Origin: UBA5314 sp964635975
GTDB lineage: Bacteria > Bacillota > Syntrophomonadia > Syntrophomonadales > Syntrophomonadaceae
NCBI GenBank assembly: GCA_964635975.1
Contig: CAZWPO010000001.1
Coordinates: forward strand, 186,001-250,000
Direction of reading: 5' to 3'
Length of the DNA: 64,000 nucleotides
Under the pieces are notes generated by a model. The model made no database searches. It worked only from the letters and a program-made list of their open reading frames with translations, and was not told the DNA's origin. Positions 9,038 to 18,203 of this stretch are shown piece by piece (position 1 is the stretch's first letter; each line of letters opens with the position of its first letter). The position numbers and the translations under genes were made by a program.

Positions 9038-10564
9038 TTAGCTACGCTTGCTTATATCCTCCAAAATGACCTCTAAAAGACCATCGATAGTATAAATCCT
9101 GGCTGATACGCCTACTGAAAAGCCGGCTGCCCTGGCTGTGTCAGCCGTAATCGGGCCTATGCAGGCCACGGTAACTTTGTTTTTCAGTCCCTCGATCTGC
9201 TCCTTGCCAATCTGCATGACGAAGTTTTGAACCGTAGAAGAACTGGTGAAGGTCAGATAATCAACCTGACCGTCCAAGATCTGGTTTAAGGTTTCCTGGC
9301 TGATTTTTACGACCGGTACGGCTTCATATAGATGAACCTCATTGACATGGGCTCCCCACTGCTTCAATGTTTCCGGCAGAACAGCTCGAGCGCCCCGGGC
9401 ACGGGGCAGTAAAATCCATTCGCCGGGTTTCACCAGGTTCCTTAATTCCTTGAGTATTCCCTCAGCTCTATATTCTTCAGGAATGAGGTTTGCCCGCAGA
9501 CCCTTTTCGGCAAGCCGCTTGCCGGTAGCCGGACCGATGGCGCATAATTCAATGTCTTTCAAATCCCGTATATCGTGGCCCATAGACAGCAGCTCTTCAA
9601 AGAAAATATCGACACCGTTGACGCTGGTGAATACTATCCAATTATAGTGTTTTATCCCGAGTAGGGCTTTATGAAGCGGACCCAGGTCCTTCTCCTTTTT
9701 TATTTCGATAGTGGGAAATTCAATCGCTGTGCCGCCAAGATCTTCGATTTTTTCCACCAGCTTGCTAGCTTGAGCACGGGACCTGGTGACTACTATTCTT
9801 TTACCCCACAATGGCTTGTTTTCCAGCCATTTCAGCTCATTACGTAGATTTACGACCTCACCTACAACAATCACAGCCGGAGGTTTAAATGAGCTGGCTT
9901 TTACTTTGTCTACTATATCCTGTAATGTCCCAACAAGGACTTCCTGCCTTGGTGTTGTTCCCCATCTTACCAGGGCGACCGGCGTATCGGGATCACGTCC
10001 ATATTTTATCAGCTGGCTGCTGATAAAGAGCAGATTTTCAACCCCCATCAGGAATACCAGGGTCCCGATGCCCTTAGAAATCTCCTCCCACTTGATGGAG
10101 CTTTCCGCCTTGTCAGGACGTTCATGTCCCGTTATAACTGCAAAACTTGAAGTTGAATCCCGATGGGTCACGGGAATTCCGGCATAGGCAGGAACTGCAA
10201 TAGCTGAGGTGATACCCGGTATCACTTCATAATCAAAACCGTTTTCTCTAATATACTGAGCTTCCTCACCGCCCCGTCCATATAGAAAAGGATCGCCGCC
10301 CTTCAGCCGGGCTACGATTTTCCCTTCCCTGGCTTTTTCCACCAGAAGGGCGTTTATTCTGTCCTGGGATAGCGCATGCTTACCGGAGATCTTACCTACA
10401 TAAATCATCTCTGCCTCCGGTCTAACCAGGCCCAGAATCCTTTCACTGACCAGCCGATCATAGACAACGACATCGGACTTTTCAAGTATCTTTTTGCCTT
10501 TAAGAGTAAACAATCCCGGATCTCCAGGACCTGCTCCTATTAAATAAACAAAGCCTTTCTTCAT
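9038..10564 (-). CDS. cobA-hemD: Uroporphyrinogen-III methyltransferase / uroporphyrinogen-III synthase fusion
   Basis: The 508-aa protein joins two enzymes. Residues ~1-245 are a SUMT/CobA domain (VYLIGAGPGDPGL, VVYDRLV, ARLKGGDPFLYGRGGEE, GIPVTHR) that makes precorrin-2. Residues ~255-505 are a HemD domain that closes and flips the tetrapyrrole ring (VVTRSRAQASKL, WIVFTSVNGV, LTFTSSSTVQNF). The fusion couples formation of uroporphyrinogen III with its methylation toward siroheme. Such fusions are common in Clostridia. It is flanked by hemC upstream and hemB downstream. Confidence 0.95.
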   Translation of the reverse strand: MKKGFVYLIGAGPGDPGLFTLKGKKILEKSDVVVYDRLVSERILGLVRPEAEMIYVGKISGKHALSQDRINALLVEKAREGKIVARLKGGDPFLYGRGGEEAQYIRENGFDYEVIPGITSAIAVPAYAGIPVTHRDSTSSFAVITGHERPDKAESSIKWEEISKGIGTLVFLMGVENLLFISSQLIKYGRDPDTPVALVRWGTTPRQEVLVGTLQDIVDKVKASSFKPPAVIVVGEVVNLRNELKWLENKPLWGKRIVVTRSRAQASKLVEKIEDLGGTAIEFPTIEIKKEKDLGPLHKALLGIKHYNWIVFTSVNGVDIFFEELLSMGHDIRDLKDIELCAIGPATGKRLAEKGLRANLIPEEYRAEGILKELRNLVKPGEWILLPRARGARAVLPETLKQWGAHVNEVHLYEAVPVVKISQETLNQILDGQVDYLTFTSSSTVQNFVMQIGKEQIEGLKNKVTVACIGPITADTARAAGFSVGVSARIYTIDGLLEVILEDISKRS

Positions 10565-10586
10565 AAAAATATATCTCCCCGATCTT

Positions 10587-11531
10587 TTATGGGGTGGTAT
10601 TGCTATCTATTCCCCTTATTTCACTCAAAATAGCCCTACCCCCCTGCTCAAGCAACAGCTCGGCCAGTTCCTGGGCTAGTTCTAGATTCATAGCTGCAGG
10701 GCCGACAAGCTCCTTCCTGATGCATCGCTTTCCATCCAGGGAACAAACTACTCCGGTAATTCTTATCTGATCATCAGATACTTCTGCTCGGGCCCCAATT
10801 GGGACCTGGCATCCTCCCTGCAACTCTCTTAGCAAAATCCTTTCAGCACTAACTTCAGAAGAACACGTATCATCATTAATCAGCGCTACAATATCCCTGG
10901 TTTTGTGGTCGGATTTCCTTGTCTGTACAGCCACAGCACCTTGTCCGACCGCAGGCAGCACCGTTTCCGGCGCGAGAAAATCACTGACCAGGGATTCAAA
11001 TCCCAGGCGTTTTACGCCCGCCCAGGCCAGAATTATCCCATCCCAGTTCATTTCCTTCATTTTTTTGATCCGGGTTTCCACGTTACCGCGTAGGGATTCT
11101 ATGAGCAAATCTGGTCTTGCCGCCTTTATCTGAGCCATTCGGCGCAGACTGGATGTGCCCAGCACCGCCCCCTGGGGCAGATCTGAAAAGCGATATCCCT
11201 TGTGCGACAGCAGCACGTCCCGAGGATCTTCCCGGGCCAACACCCCGGCAATGCATAGCTCCTTGTCCATATCTACAGGCAAGTCCTTCATGCTGTGTAC
11301 AGCCAGATCGATTTTACCGTCCAGCAGTTCTTTTTCAATCTCTTTAGTAAAAAGCCCCTTGTCTCCAATTTTGGAAAGGGCTACGTCAAGGATTTTATCA
11401 CCCTGAGTTTTAATTGTTAAAATATCTATATCTATTGCCGGAACTGCATTTTTGATCTCCCCGGCTACCAAATTAGCCTGCCAGAGAGCTAACTTGCTAC
11501 CTCTGGTGCCCAGTCTCAACTTTGACTTCAT
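10587..11531 (-). CDS. hemC: Porphobilinogen deaminase (hydroxymethylbilane synthase)
   Basis: HemC polymerises four porphobilinogen units on a dipyrromethane cofactor. The protein (314 aa) begins MKSKLRLGTRGSKLALWQA. It has the catalytic aspartate in AVHSMKDLPV (D83) and the cofactor cysteine C241 in LRELQGGCQVPIGA. An earlier ATG at 11537 sits 1 nt from GGGAG, while ATG 11531 is 7 nt away and is preferred. The start lies inside the 3' end of hemA (35-nt overlap), so the two are translationally linked. Confidence 0.95.
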   Translation of the reverse strand: MKSKLRLGTRGSKLALWQANLVAGEIKNAVPAIDIDILTIKTQGDKILDVALSKIGDKGLFTKEIEKELLDGKIDLAVHSMKDLPVDMDKELCIAGVLAREDPRDVLLSHKGYRFSDLPQGAVLGTSSLRRMAQIKAARPDLLIESLRGNVETRIKKMKEMNWDGIILAWAGVKRLGFESLVSDFLAPETVLPAVGQGAVAVQTRKSDHKTRDIVALINDDTCSSEVSAERILLRELQGGCQVPIGARAEVSDDQIRITGVVCSLDGKRCIRKELVGPAAMNLELAQELAELLLEQGGRAILSEIRGIDSNTTP

Positions 11532-12813
11532 CTTCATACTCCCTTGAGTCAATTGAAATATCAAAAAGCTTTTTAACTATTTCCGCATACAAATGCCCCT
11601 GCTGGCTGACTGCCATCTCTTTCAGGTTGACGATGGGATCATGCATCAGTTGATTGACTATGGCGTGAGCCATTGTACTTATGATATTTTTTTCCCGCTC
11701 GGAAATTTTACCAAGACGGTTTAAAGCCCTGCGAAGTTCGTTTTGCTTAATAATCTCCGCCCGGGTCTTTAAACCAGTAATCACCGGTATTACATATAGA
11801 GTTCCCAGCCATTCATTAAACTTAATAAGTTCTTCCGCGATTATTTTTTCCGCAGCAGATGTTGCCTTCTGCTGCTCTATCAGGTTGTTTTCCATAACAT
11901 TTTGAAGATCATCTATATCATAGACATAGACCCCGGAGATATTCCCCAGTCCGGGGTCAATATCTCGTGGCACAGCAATATCGATCATTATTATCCGGCG
12001 TCCGTTGCGGTCAGCCAGCATGCTGCCGCAATTATCGGTTCTAAGTACGTAATGGCTGGCTGCAGTACAGCTGATAACAATATCCGTGCTCTTCAGTTCT
12101 TCAGGCAGAAGATCAAATTTTACAGCATAACCGCCAAACTCTTCTGCCATCTCCTGGGCACGTTCAAAAGAACGATTCGATACGATCACCGAATTGACCC
12201 CCTGGGTCATCAGATACCGTGTGGTAAGTTCACTCATCTCCCCAGCGCCAACTACCAGTACACTTTTTCCCTCCAGCGAACCCAGGACCTGGCGCGCTAA
12301 CTCTACAGCAGCATGGCTGACGGAAACTGGATGTGAGTCAATCCCTGTATCGGTACGAACTTTTTTGCCAACATGGATAGCTTTTTGAAATAAAGTATTC
12401 AAAACACTATCCGAAGCTTTAAAGTCGATAGCCTGCTGGTAGGCATCCTTGACCTGGCTAATGATTTGCGATTCACCGATTATCATAGAATCCAGACCAG
12501 CGGCAACCCGGAACAGATGGAGCATAGCATCATTACAGGTAGGTTGGTAGAGGTAGTTCTTGAGCTCATCCCATTGCATACCCGAAAAATCAAGCAGGAA
12601 ATTGTGCAGGACCGGCATCCCTGCTTCTATGTCTCTTGCCGTAGCATATATCTCTGTGCGGTTACAGGTGCTTAAAATCACTGCTCCCTCAATAGCTTTT
12701 TCCTTCTTCAGTGAATCATAAGCCCGGTTTAAATCTGTACCACAAAAAGCAAAACGCTCACGGACTTCCACCGGAGCCGTCCGGTGGTTTAAGCCCGCCA
12801 GGAGGATATACAT
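11497..12813 (-). CDS. hemA: Glutamyl-tRNA reductase
   Basis: HemA reduces glutamyl-tRNA(Glu) to glutamate-1-semialdehyde with NADPH, the committed step of C5 tetrapyrrole synthesis. The 438-aa protein has the catalytic C50 in ILSTCNRTEIYA and an NADPH-binding segment VLVVGAGEMSELTTRYL. The C-terminal helical dimerisation domain is also present. Its start overlaps the end of sirC by 25 nt. A tRNA-Glu gene (58603-58677) is in the same window, but no direct link is implied. Confidence 0.97.
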   Translation of the reverse strand: MYILLAGLNHRTAPVEVRERFAFCGTDLNRAYDSLKKEKAIEGAVILSTCNRTEIYATARDIEAGMPVLHNFLLDFSGMQWDELKNYLYQPTCNDAMLHLFRVAAGLDSMIIGESQIISQVKDAYQQAIDFKASDSVLNTLFQKAIHVGKKVRTDTGIDSHPVSVSHAAVELARQVLGSLEGKSVLVVGAGEMSELTTRYLMTQGVNSVIVSNRSFERAQEMAEEFGGYAVKFDLLPEELKSTDIVISCTAASHYVLRTDNCGSMLADRNGRRIIMIDIAVPRDIDPGLGNISGVYVYDIDDLQNVMENNLIEQQKATSAAEKIIAEELIKFNEWLGTLYVIPVITGLKTRAEIIKQNELRRALNRLGKISEREKNIISTMAHAIVNQLMHDPIVNLKEMAVSQQGHLYAEIVKKLFDISIDSREYEDEVKVETGHQR

Positions 12814-13427
12814 TTATCAATCCGCTCCCTTATAATGTCTTCTTGACCATTCTTGATAATTTCCCACATATCTGTTTCCGCAAGATACCTGTAAAGGCTC
12901 TGTCTTTTCTGAGTATCCACAACCTTAGTTTTTATATATTCTCTTATTCGTCCCATTATCTCTACCCACTCGCCATACTCCGCGGGAATCTGCTCTTCCA
13001 GTTCCTCGCGCAGTCTGCGGGCCAGCAAAGGGCTTTTCCCGCTCGTGGATATGGCAATGCTCAAAGACTGGCGTCTTATTACCGAAGGCACAAAGAAATC
13101 ACAATCTTCAGGATTGTCCACAACATTTACCAGGATGCCTTGCTGGCGGCATTGATTAAGTATCTGCTGGTTTGCTTTAGTATCATTGGTAGCAGCAAAG
13201 GCTAAAAAAACACCTTCCAGGTCCTCCCGCACATAGTCCCTTTGTTGCCAATCGATATCTCCCTGCTGAGCCAAACCTTTAAGCACCCCGGTGATGCTGG
13301 GGCTTACAACTTTAACCCGCGCCTGGCATTCAAGCAAGTTGAGGGTCTTCCGTTGGGCAACTGGACCCCCACCTATGACAAGGCAGTGTTTATCCCTAAT
13401 ATCAAGGAAAACGGGAAAAAGAAACAT
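12789..13427 (-). CDS. sirC: Precorrin-2 dehydrogenase (SirC / CysG N-terminal type)
   Basis: The 212-aa protein has an NAD-binding Rossmann start (FPVFLDIRDKHCLVIGGGPVAQRK) and the family segment VVDNPEDCDFFVPSVIRRQSLSIAISTSGKSP. It oxidises precorrin-2 to sirohydrochlorin and, in Met8-like members, may also insert iron. Since the downstream AhbA/B need siroheme, this enzyme is the branch from uroporphyrinogen III to heme here. No separate SirB-type chelatase is seen in the window. It is the first gene of the tight heme string and overlaps hemA. Confidence 0.92.
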   Translation of the reverse strand: MFLFPVFLDIRDKHCLVIGGGPVAQRKTLNLLECQARVKVVSPSITGVLKGLAQQGDIDWQQRDYVREDLEGVFLAFAATNDTKANQQILNQCRQQGILVNVVDNPEDCDFFVPSVIRRQSLSIAISTSGKSPLLARRLREELEEQIPAEYGEWVEIMGRIREYIKTKVVDTQKRQSLYRYLAETDMWEIIKNGQEDIIRERIDKCISSWRA

Positions 13428-13472
13428 AATCCCCCCTGAAAAACAATTAGTAAAAAGAAGGGTAAGCCCCCC

Positions 13473-13655
13473 CTATTTGTCTTTCTTTTCCTCCAACTCT
13501 TCTATGTCTTCGTCTTTAGCTTTACGAAAGTTCTGCAGGGCCTTGCCGATTGACTGACCTACCTGGGGTAGTTTGCCCGGTCCTATTACAATAAGCAAGA
13601 TCACCACTATCAAGACTAACTCCCAAGGCCCGAAATTGGGTAAAAATCCAAACAA
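13473..13655 (-). CDS. tatA: Sec-independent translocase subunit TatA/E
   Basis: The 60-aa protein has a short N-terminus, one transmembrane helix (ELVLIVVILLIVIG), a hinge (GPGKLPQVGQS), an amphipathic helix and an acidic C-terminal tail. This is the TatA/E plan. It forms the pore or membrane-weakening part of the twin-arginine system with TatC. The start is TTG 13655, 8 nt after GGAGG. It lies 45 bp upstream of sirC and is separated from tatC by a terminator. Confidence 0.93.
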   Translation of the reverse strand: MFGFLPNFGPWELVLIVVILLIVIGPGKLPQVGQSIGKALQNFRKAKDEDIEELEEKKDK

Positions 13656-13754
13656 AATTGAGTCCTCCTTTACTGAATCAAAACCTTCTATACATAATTT
13701 AGATTTATATCAAAGAACCGAAGCTCCGTACCTGTCCAACATACTGATATTATG

Positions 13755-13790
13755 ACAAAAAGGCACTTGTTTGTAAAGCAAACAACGCCT
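13755..13790 (-). terminator. Rho-independent terminator after tatC
   Basis: On the minus strand AGGCGTTGTTTG and CAAACAAGTGCCT form a stem with a CTTTA loop, followed directly by a T-run. It ends the tatC transcript, so tatA and the heme genes probably have their own promoter in 13656-13755. Confidence 0.8.
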
Positions 13791-13835
13791 CTAATGGCCG
13801 GGCTTTGCCGCGCTTTGCCGGGCCTTTCTCAGAGT

Positions 13836-14570
13836 CTATTCCAGGGCGGGTTCTTCTCTCCTTTTACCGGAAAATCTCGTTACCCAGATACTGATTTCAT
13901 ATAGGATATACATAGGCACGGCCATTAATGTCTGAGACAGAGGATCCGGCCCTGGAGTCAGAGCCGCAGCAGCAATGACAATAATCAGCAAAGCATGCCT
14001 GCGATGTCTGGCCATAGTTTCGTATTTTATTATTCCTAATTTGGCCAGGAAAAAGGCTATTACCGGCATCTCAAAGACCAAGCCAAAGGGCAGGCAAAAG
14101 GACATTACGAAAGATATATACTGATCGACCTTGAACATAGTGTCAATGGTCTGCCCGGCTATATTAATAAAGAACCATAAAACCAACTTTAATATTCCGA
14201 AATAGGCAAACAGGATCCCCCCACTAAAAAGCAGCAGAGTGGCAGGAAATAAAATGTATACATATTTGCGCTCGTGAGGGTATAATGCTGGCTTGATGAA
14301 TCTCCATGCCGCCCAGGAGACAACCGGGAAAGCAATAATGAATCCAGCCAGAAAAGAGAGCTGCAGTTTTACCCAGAAAGCTTCGGTGACTCCTGTAACA
14401 ATGAGCCTCTGATTTAGACTTCTCACCGGAAGCGTCACCAATGTCAGAAGCTGCTCACTGTAAGCAAAAGAGGCTAGTGCCGCTATGATGATAGCCACCA
14501 GGCTGATGATGATTGACTTGCGCAATTCTTCAAAGTGTTTAATGACACTTACTTTTTCTTCTTGAGACAT
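13836..14570 (-). CDS. tatC: Sec-independent translocase subunit TatC
   Basis: TatC is the receptor of the twin-arginine export system. The protein has six predicted membrane segments, the conserved N-terminal FEELRKSI motif and the FAYFGI / FEMPVIAFFLAKLGI segments. ATG 14570 (244 aa) has GGAG 4 nt upstream. TTG 14585 is an alternative that would add five residues. It lies 31 bp after the polyprenyl synthase gene, apparently in one transcript with the prenyl genes. Tat export would serve folded cofactor proteins such as FeS and molybdenum enzymes. Confidence 0.94.
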   Translation of the reverse strand: MSQEEKVSVIKHFEELRKSIIISLVAIIIAALASFAYSEQLLTLVTLPVRSLNQRLIVTGVTEAFWVKLQLSFLAGFIIAFPVVSWAAWRFIKPALYPHERKYVYILFPATLLLFSGGILFAYFGILKLVLWFFINIAGQTIDTMFKVDQYISFVMSFCLPFGLVFEMPVIAFFLAKLGIIKYETMARHRRHALLIIVIAAAALTPGPDPLSQTLMAVPMYILYEISIWVTRFSGKRREEPALE

Positions 14571-14601
14571 ATCACTCCAGGACAATGTTCTTCACCGCTC
14601 T

Positions 14602-15570
14602 CTAGAATTCTCTATCGGTAATAAATCCGGCCATTTGTATATAGGTCTCCTTGGCCAGGGAATCTGGCAGTTTATCCAACTGCCGGCACGCCTTATCGGC
14701 ATACAATTTAGCAATGTGATAGGCATAATCAATGCCTTGTGCATCTATAATGTAATCAATGATCTGCTCTGTTTTCTCACGGCAGTCCCGCGGCGACGAT
14801 AACATTAAAGCCAGTGTCTCACGCTCCTGGCTATTTTGCAAAGCATATAGAGCCGGTAGAGTAATAACACCCTGCTTTATATCACTGCCTGTCGGTTTTC
14901 CCAGGACCTGCTCGTCAGCCACCAGGTCCAGTATATCGTCAGTTATTTGAAATGCCATCCCCAGGTAATAACCGTAGCGACGATGTGCTGCTACTTCTGA
15001 TGGTGAAGCATCGCATAGCATTGCCCCCAGTCGGCAGCTTACTGAAATTAGCAACGCAGTTTTACGTTCTATTCTACGCAGATAATTCTTCAAGCCCAGC
15101 TTGGCATTATAGCAGCTCATCATCTGTATTATTTCACCTTCGCATATCTTGATGCTGGCATCAGCTAGCACATCAATAATATCGGTGCGCTGGTAGTCTG
15201 CTAATAACGCCAGGGAGCGGGCATACAAAGAATTACCGGCATATATGGATACCCGGTTGCCCCAGGCACTTTTTACGGTAGAAGTTCCCCTTCTAGTTAA
15301 TGAATTATCTATCACATCATCATGAACCAGCGAAGCTAGATGCAGCAGTTCCAAAGCAACTGCCAAAGGTATGACTTTGCCAAGCTCCTCTCGATAAAAA
15401 CGTGCTGCAATAAGCGCAAAGGCCGGCCGAAGCCTCTTGCCGCCAGCTTTTATTAGATGTATTGAGGCTTCATGCAAAAGGTCAATTGAGCTATAGCGAT
15501 CGCCCTGCAATATAGTCTCTACCTGGTTTAACTCAGCCGCAACCGGATTAAATACTGCAAACTCCGACAT
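14602..15570 (-). CDS. hepT: Polyprenyl (heptaprenyl-type) diphosphate synthase, catalytic subunit
   Basis: The 322-aa protein is a trans-isoprenyl diphosphate synthase. It has both aspartate motifs, DDVID in LASLVHDDVID and DDILD in FQITDDILDL, plus KAGGKRLRP and the KTALLIS segment. It would make the menaquinone side chain from farnesyl diphosphate and isopentenyl diphosphate. Next to a UbiA prenyltransferase and a HepS-like protein, it is best read as the HepT component. The chain length cannot be told from sequence alone. Confidence 0.9.
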   Translation of the reverse strand: MSEFAVFNPVAAELNQVETILQGDRYSSIDLLHEASIHLIKAGGKRLRPAFALIAARFYREELGKVIPLAVALELLHLASLVHDDVIDNSLTRRGTSTVKSAWGNRVSIYAGNSLYARSLALLADYQRTDIIDVLADASIKICEGEIIQMMSCYNAKLGLKNYLRRIERKTALLISVSCRLGAMLCDASPSEVAAHRRYGYYLGMAFQITDDILDLVADEQVLGKPTGSDIKQGVITLPALYALQNSQERETLALMLSSPRDCREKTEQIIDYIIDAQGIDYAYHIAKLYADKACRQLDKLPDSLAKETYIQMAGFITDREF

Positions 15571-15699
15571 ACTTTTCCCCTTCTAATGAGCAATCATGTT
15601 AATTATATAGCGTGTGTGACCAAAAGCCAAGAAATTACTAAGGAGGCTGCTCCTTGTATTCAAGCGCCCCCTATATTTTGCCCTATTCAGCTATAATTC

Positions 15700-16554
15700 C
15701 TAAATAAATATATCGACAAGGGTCGTGCTAAAGATTATCAAACCAACATAGTGGTTGATTTTAAATGAAGCAAAATTTACATTGCTCAGATTTCCAGGCC
15801 TGACGATCCAGTGTTCGTAGGCAAGTATCAATGCTGCAAAGGCTGCCCCGGCATAGTAGAAAGCTCCCAGGTTAAGCAGCCATCCGTTCAATAGCAGGAA
15901 TAATACTGTAAAACCATGAAACACCGCTGAAAATACTAATGCCCCTTTTTCTCCGAAACGGGCCGGGATGGAATGCAGGCCATTTGCCCGGTCAAAGTCA
16001 ATATCCTGGCAAGCATACATGGAATCAAAACCAGCAACCCAACATGCGACCGCCAGAGTGATCACAACTGGATACCAGCTCCATGTGCCGGTTACGCCCA
16101 GCCATCCACCAACCGGGCCTATCCCTATCGCGAGGCCCAGTATCAAATGACACCACCAGGTGAAGCGTTTCGTATAAGAGTAGCCCCAGAGCACTATGAC
16201 TGCCAGAGGCGATAGCTTCAAACACAATGGATTGAGCTGGTAAGCCGAATAAAAAAGTAAGCCCAGGAAGAAAATAGCCAAAAACCATATGGGTCCTACC
16301 CTCAGCCTCCCGGATGGAAGCACCCATCCAGATGTCCGGGGATTGGCCCGGTCGATTTCTAAATCAATAAGCCTGTTGAAACACATGGCAGCCGTACGCG
16401 CCCCTACCATAGCCAATGTTATCCAAAAAAGCTGTTCCGTTGAAGGCAGTGCCTTCTGGGCTAGAAAAGCTCCCAGGTAAGCAAACGGAAGTCCGAAAAG
16501 CGTATGACTAAAATCTATTACATTCAAAAAATCTCTTACTTTTGCAGCTAACAT
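15700..16554 (-). CDS. UbiA-family prenyltransferase, MqnP-like
   Basis: The integral membrane protein (284 aa from ATG 16554) has the two aspartate motifs of UbiA enzymes: NRLIDLEIDRANPRT and YACQDIDFDRANGLHSIPARFG. It has about eight hydrophobic helices. The second motif and the FSHTLFGLPFAYLGA N-terminus resemble MqnP, which prenylates the futalosine-pathway precursor of menaquinone; MenA/UbiA alternatives remain possible. In-frame starts further upstream would add a non-family extension. It is encoded between the HepS-like and HepT-like genes. Confidence 0.82.
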   Translation of the reverse strand: MLAAKVRDFLNVIDFSHTLFGLPFAYLGAFLAQKALPSTEQLFWITLAMVGARTAAMCFNRLIDLEIDRANPRTSGWVLPSGRLRVGPIWFLAIFFLGLLFYSAYQLNPLCLKLSPLAVIVLWGYSYTKRFTWWCHLILGLAIGIGPVGGWLGVTGTWSWYPVVITLAVACWVAGFDSMYACQDIDFDRANGLHSIPARFGEKGALVFSAVFHGFTVLFLLLNGWLLNLGAFYYAGAAFAALILAYEHWIVRPGNLSNVNFASFKINHYVGLIIFSTTLVDIFI

Positions 16555-16671
16555 ATCATCACCGTCTCCAACCTCAATGATCATCGATCTCGGGCCTAGC
16601 CATAATTTTGCAATAAAAAACGGCTTTTTAGCTTGGAGAAAATCCACCACTATACAAAGCCGTTTCCTCTT

Positions 16672-17424
16672 TTAAATAGCAGCTGCCTGATCAAGTGTGC
16701 ACAAAATTTCCTGCAATTCTCTCAGGATGGCAAATAGATATTCGCCGGTCAATTCGTTTCTCCTGACTCCCTGCCCGAATAAAGTCTGCGCCTGCTCAGC
16801 ATGCTGACGCGCCGCCTCACGACAGTCAACTTGATTGCACAACTCCACTGTCATTCCAGCATGGTAACCCATTTCCTTCATTCTATCCTCTTCTTGCTGG
16901 TCTACACCGGCAAGCCTGGCAGCAGCCACAAAAGCGGTTGTATAGAGAGGGAGGCGAGTTTTCTCAGCGACCTGAATTTTATTTAAACCGAGCTGGTACT
17001 TTTCGACCAGTCCCTGATTCACATCAGACATCATGCCGGCAAATAATTTGAGTAGACCGTCAAGACGATTGTCAACTAAAAGCCTCAATACGCGTCCTAA
17101 AAATAAATCACCAATTAGAATGGAAAATTGCATATCCCGATTATGCTCCTGTCCTTCCCGATCATCTCTAATCCTCTCATGGATATAATTACTAAAATAG
17201 AATAGTTTCACGATACTGGTTAGGGAAAGACAAGTTTTTTTATCATGACCCATATATTTAAGCGCAGCAATAGTAAGGGCAGGAAGCATGGTAAAGGTAT
17301 GGTCTTCTTGCACTTGCTGGTAGTAAACATACACATCATGCCACCAGGGCTGCAGACCGGCCTTAAATACTGTATCGACCTGGGCCAAGTCTTCCTGTAA
17401 TCCCCTGGTAAAACCGCAATTCAT
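16672..17424 (-). CDS. Putative HepS-like (component I) polyprenyl synthase subunit
   Basis: The 250-aa, all-helical protein lacks both DDxxD motifs. It does keep a segment FSNYIHERIRDD followed by QFSILIGDLFLGRVLRLL, where active synthases have the first aspartate motif and the AGN/GD segment. This pattern is that of HepS, the non-catalytic partner that sets chain length in heterodimeric heptaprenyl diphosphate synthases of Firmicutes. A degenerate HepT paralogue is the alternative. It is the first gene of the prenyl group. Confidence 0.6.
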   Translation of the reverse strand: MNCGFTRGLQEDLAQVDTVFKAGLQPWWHDVYVYYQQVQEDHTFTMLPALTIAALKYMGHDKKTCLSLTSIVKLFYFSNYIHERIRDDREGQEHNRDMQFSILIGDLFLGRVLRLLVDNRLDGLLKLFAGMMSDVNQGLVEKYQLGLNKIQVAEKTRLPLYTTAFVAAARLAGVDQQEEDRMKEMGYHAGMTVELCNQVDCREAARQHAEQAQTLFGQGVRRNELTGEYLFAILRELQEILCTLDQAAAI

Positions 17425-17716
17425 AACCTGAAGTCCTCCTCAAAATACCACTGTGTCATTGGTGCAACTCTTATTGTACAATATTAGAACCTTTTATGCC
17501 TAACTAAAGGATAACCTCTATATTAATTTACATGAAATTGTTCATTATTTATAGGATTTGCTAGAAATTATTTCGTATAAAGATATTACCATTTCCTTAA
17601 CGCCGTTTATTGTTCTATCCAAAAACAATAGCCTTACCTGTTATCCAAGCAAGGCCCATTATTCAAAATTATTTTTCTCTCTGCAGCTTCTTCGGTCTAC
17701 TAAAATAGTATCCCTC

Positions 17717-18097
17717 CTACATACTGGCTACCAGGCGTTCTTCCTGTACTTTAGTCATGCCTCTCTTGACTTCAGAAGCATCCACATAGTCTGCTCCGAA
17801 TTTCTCTGCCAAGTAATTGCATGCATCCCAGGGGTTTACTTTTTCTCCGCAGGTGAAAACATCAACTGCTGCATAACCCAATTCTGGCCAGGTATGGATC
17901 GCCAGGTGAGACTCAGAAATAACGACAACGCCACTTACCCCTTGCGGGCTAAATTTGTGAAATACTAGTTCGCGAATTTCAGCTCCAGCCTCCAAAGCAG
18001 CATTCACCATGATATCCTGAACCTTTTTAACATCATTCAGGATTTCGAATCTGCATCCATGGACTTCCGCTAGTACATGTCGCCCCAAAGACTGCAA
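17717..18097 (-). CDS. speH: S-adenosylmethionine decarboxylase proenzyme
   Basis: The 126-aa proenzyme cleaves itself between E62 and S63 (VVISESHLAIHTWPE) to create the pyruvoyl cofactor. It supplies the aminopropyl donor for spermidine synthase (speE at 21350). The N-terminus LGRHVLAEVHGC and the GYAAVDVFTCG segment are typical of the short bacterial form. The start is TTG 18097, 8 nt after AGGGAGG. It is divergent from trpS and has a good promoter upstream. Confidence 0.95.
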   Translation of the reverse strand: MQSLGRHVLAEVHGCRFEILNDVKKVQDIMVNAALEAGAEIRELVFHKFSPQGVSGVVVISESHLAIHTWPELGYAAVDVFTCGEKVNPWDACNYLAEKFGADYVDASEVKRGMTKVQEERLVASM

Positions 18098-18175
18098 TGA
18101 TGTCGCCTCCCTTCTCTTTTTTCAATCCGTTCCCAAACCCCCTTTCAAGGCATTATATGAAAACATACATGTAGA

Positions 18176-18203
18176 ATTTTAGCATATATCCCCCGCATGT
18201 CAA
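18176..18203 (-). promoter_or_regulatory. Sigma-A type promoter for speH
   Basis: On the minus strand TTGACA (18203-18198) and TAAAAT (18181-18176) are separated by 16 bp. The inferred start of transcription is near 18168, giving a leader of about 70 nt before the speH ribosome binding site. Confidence 0.65.
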
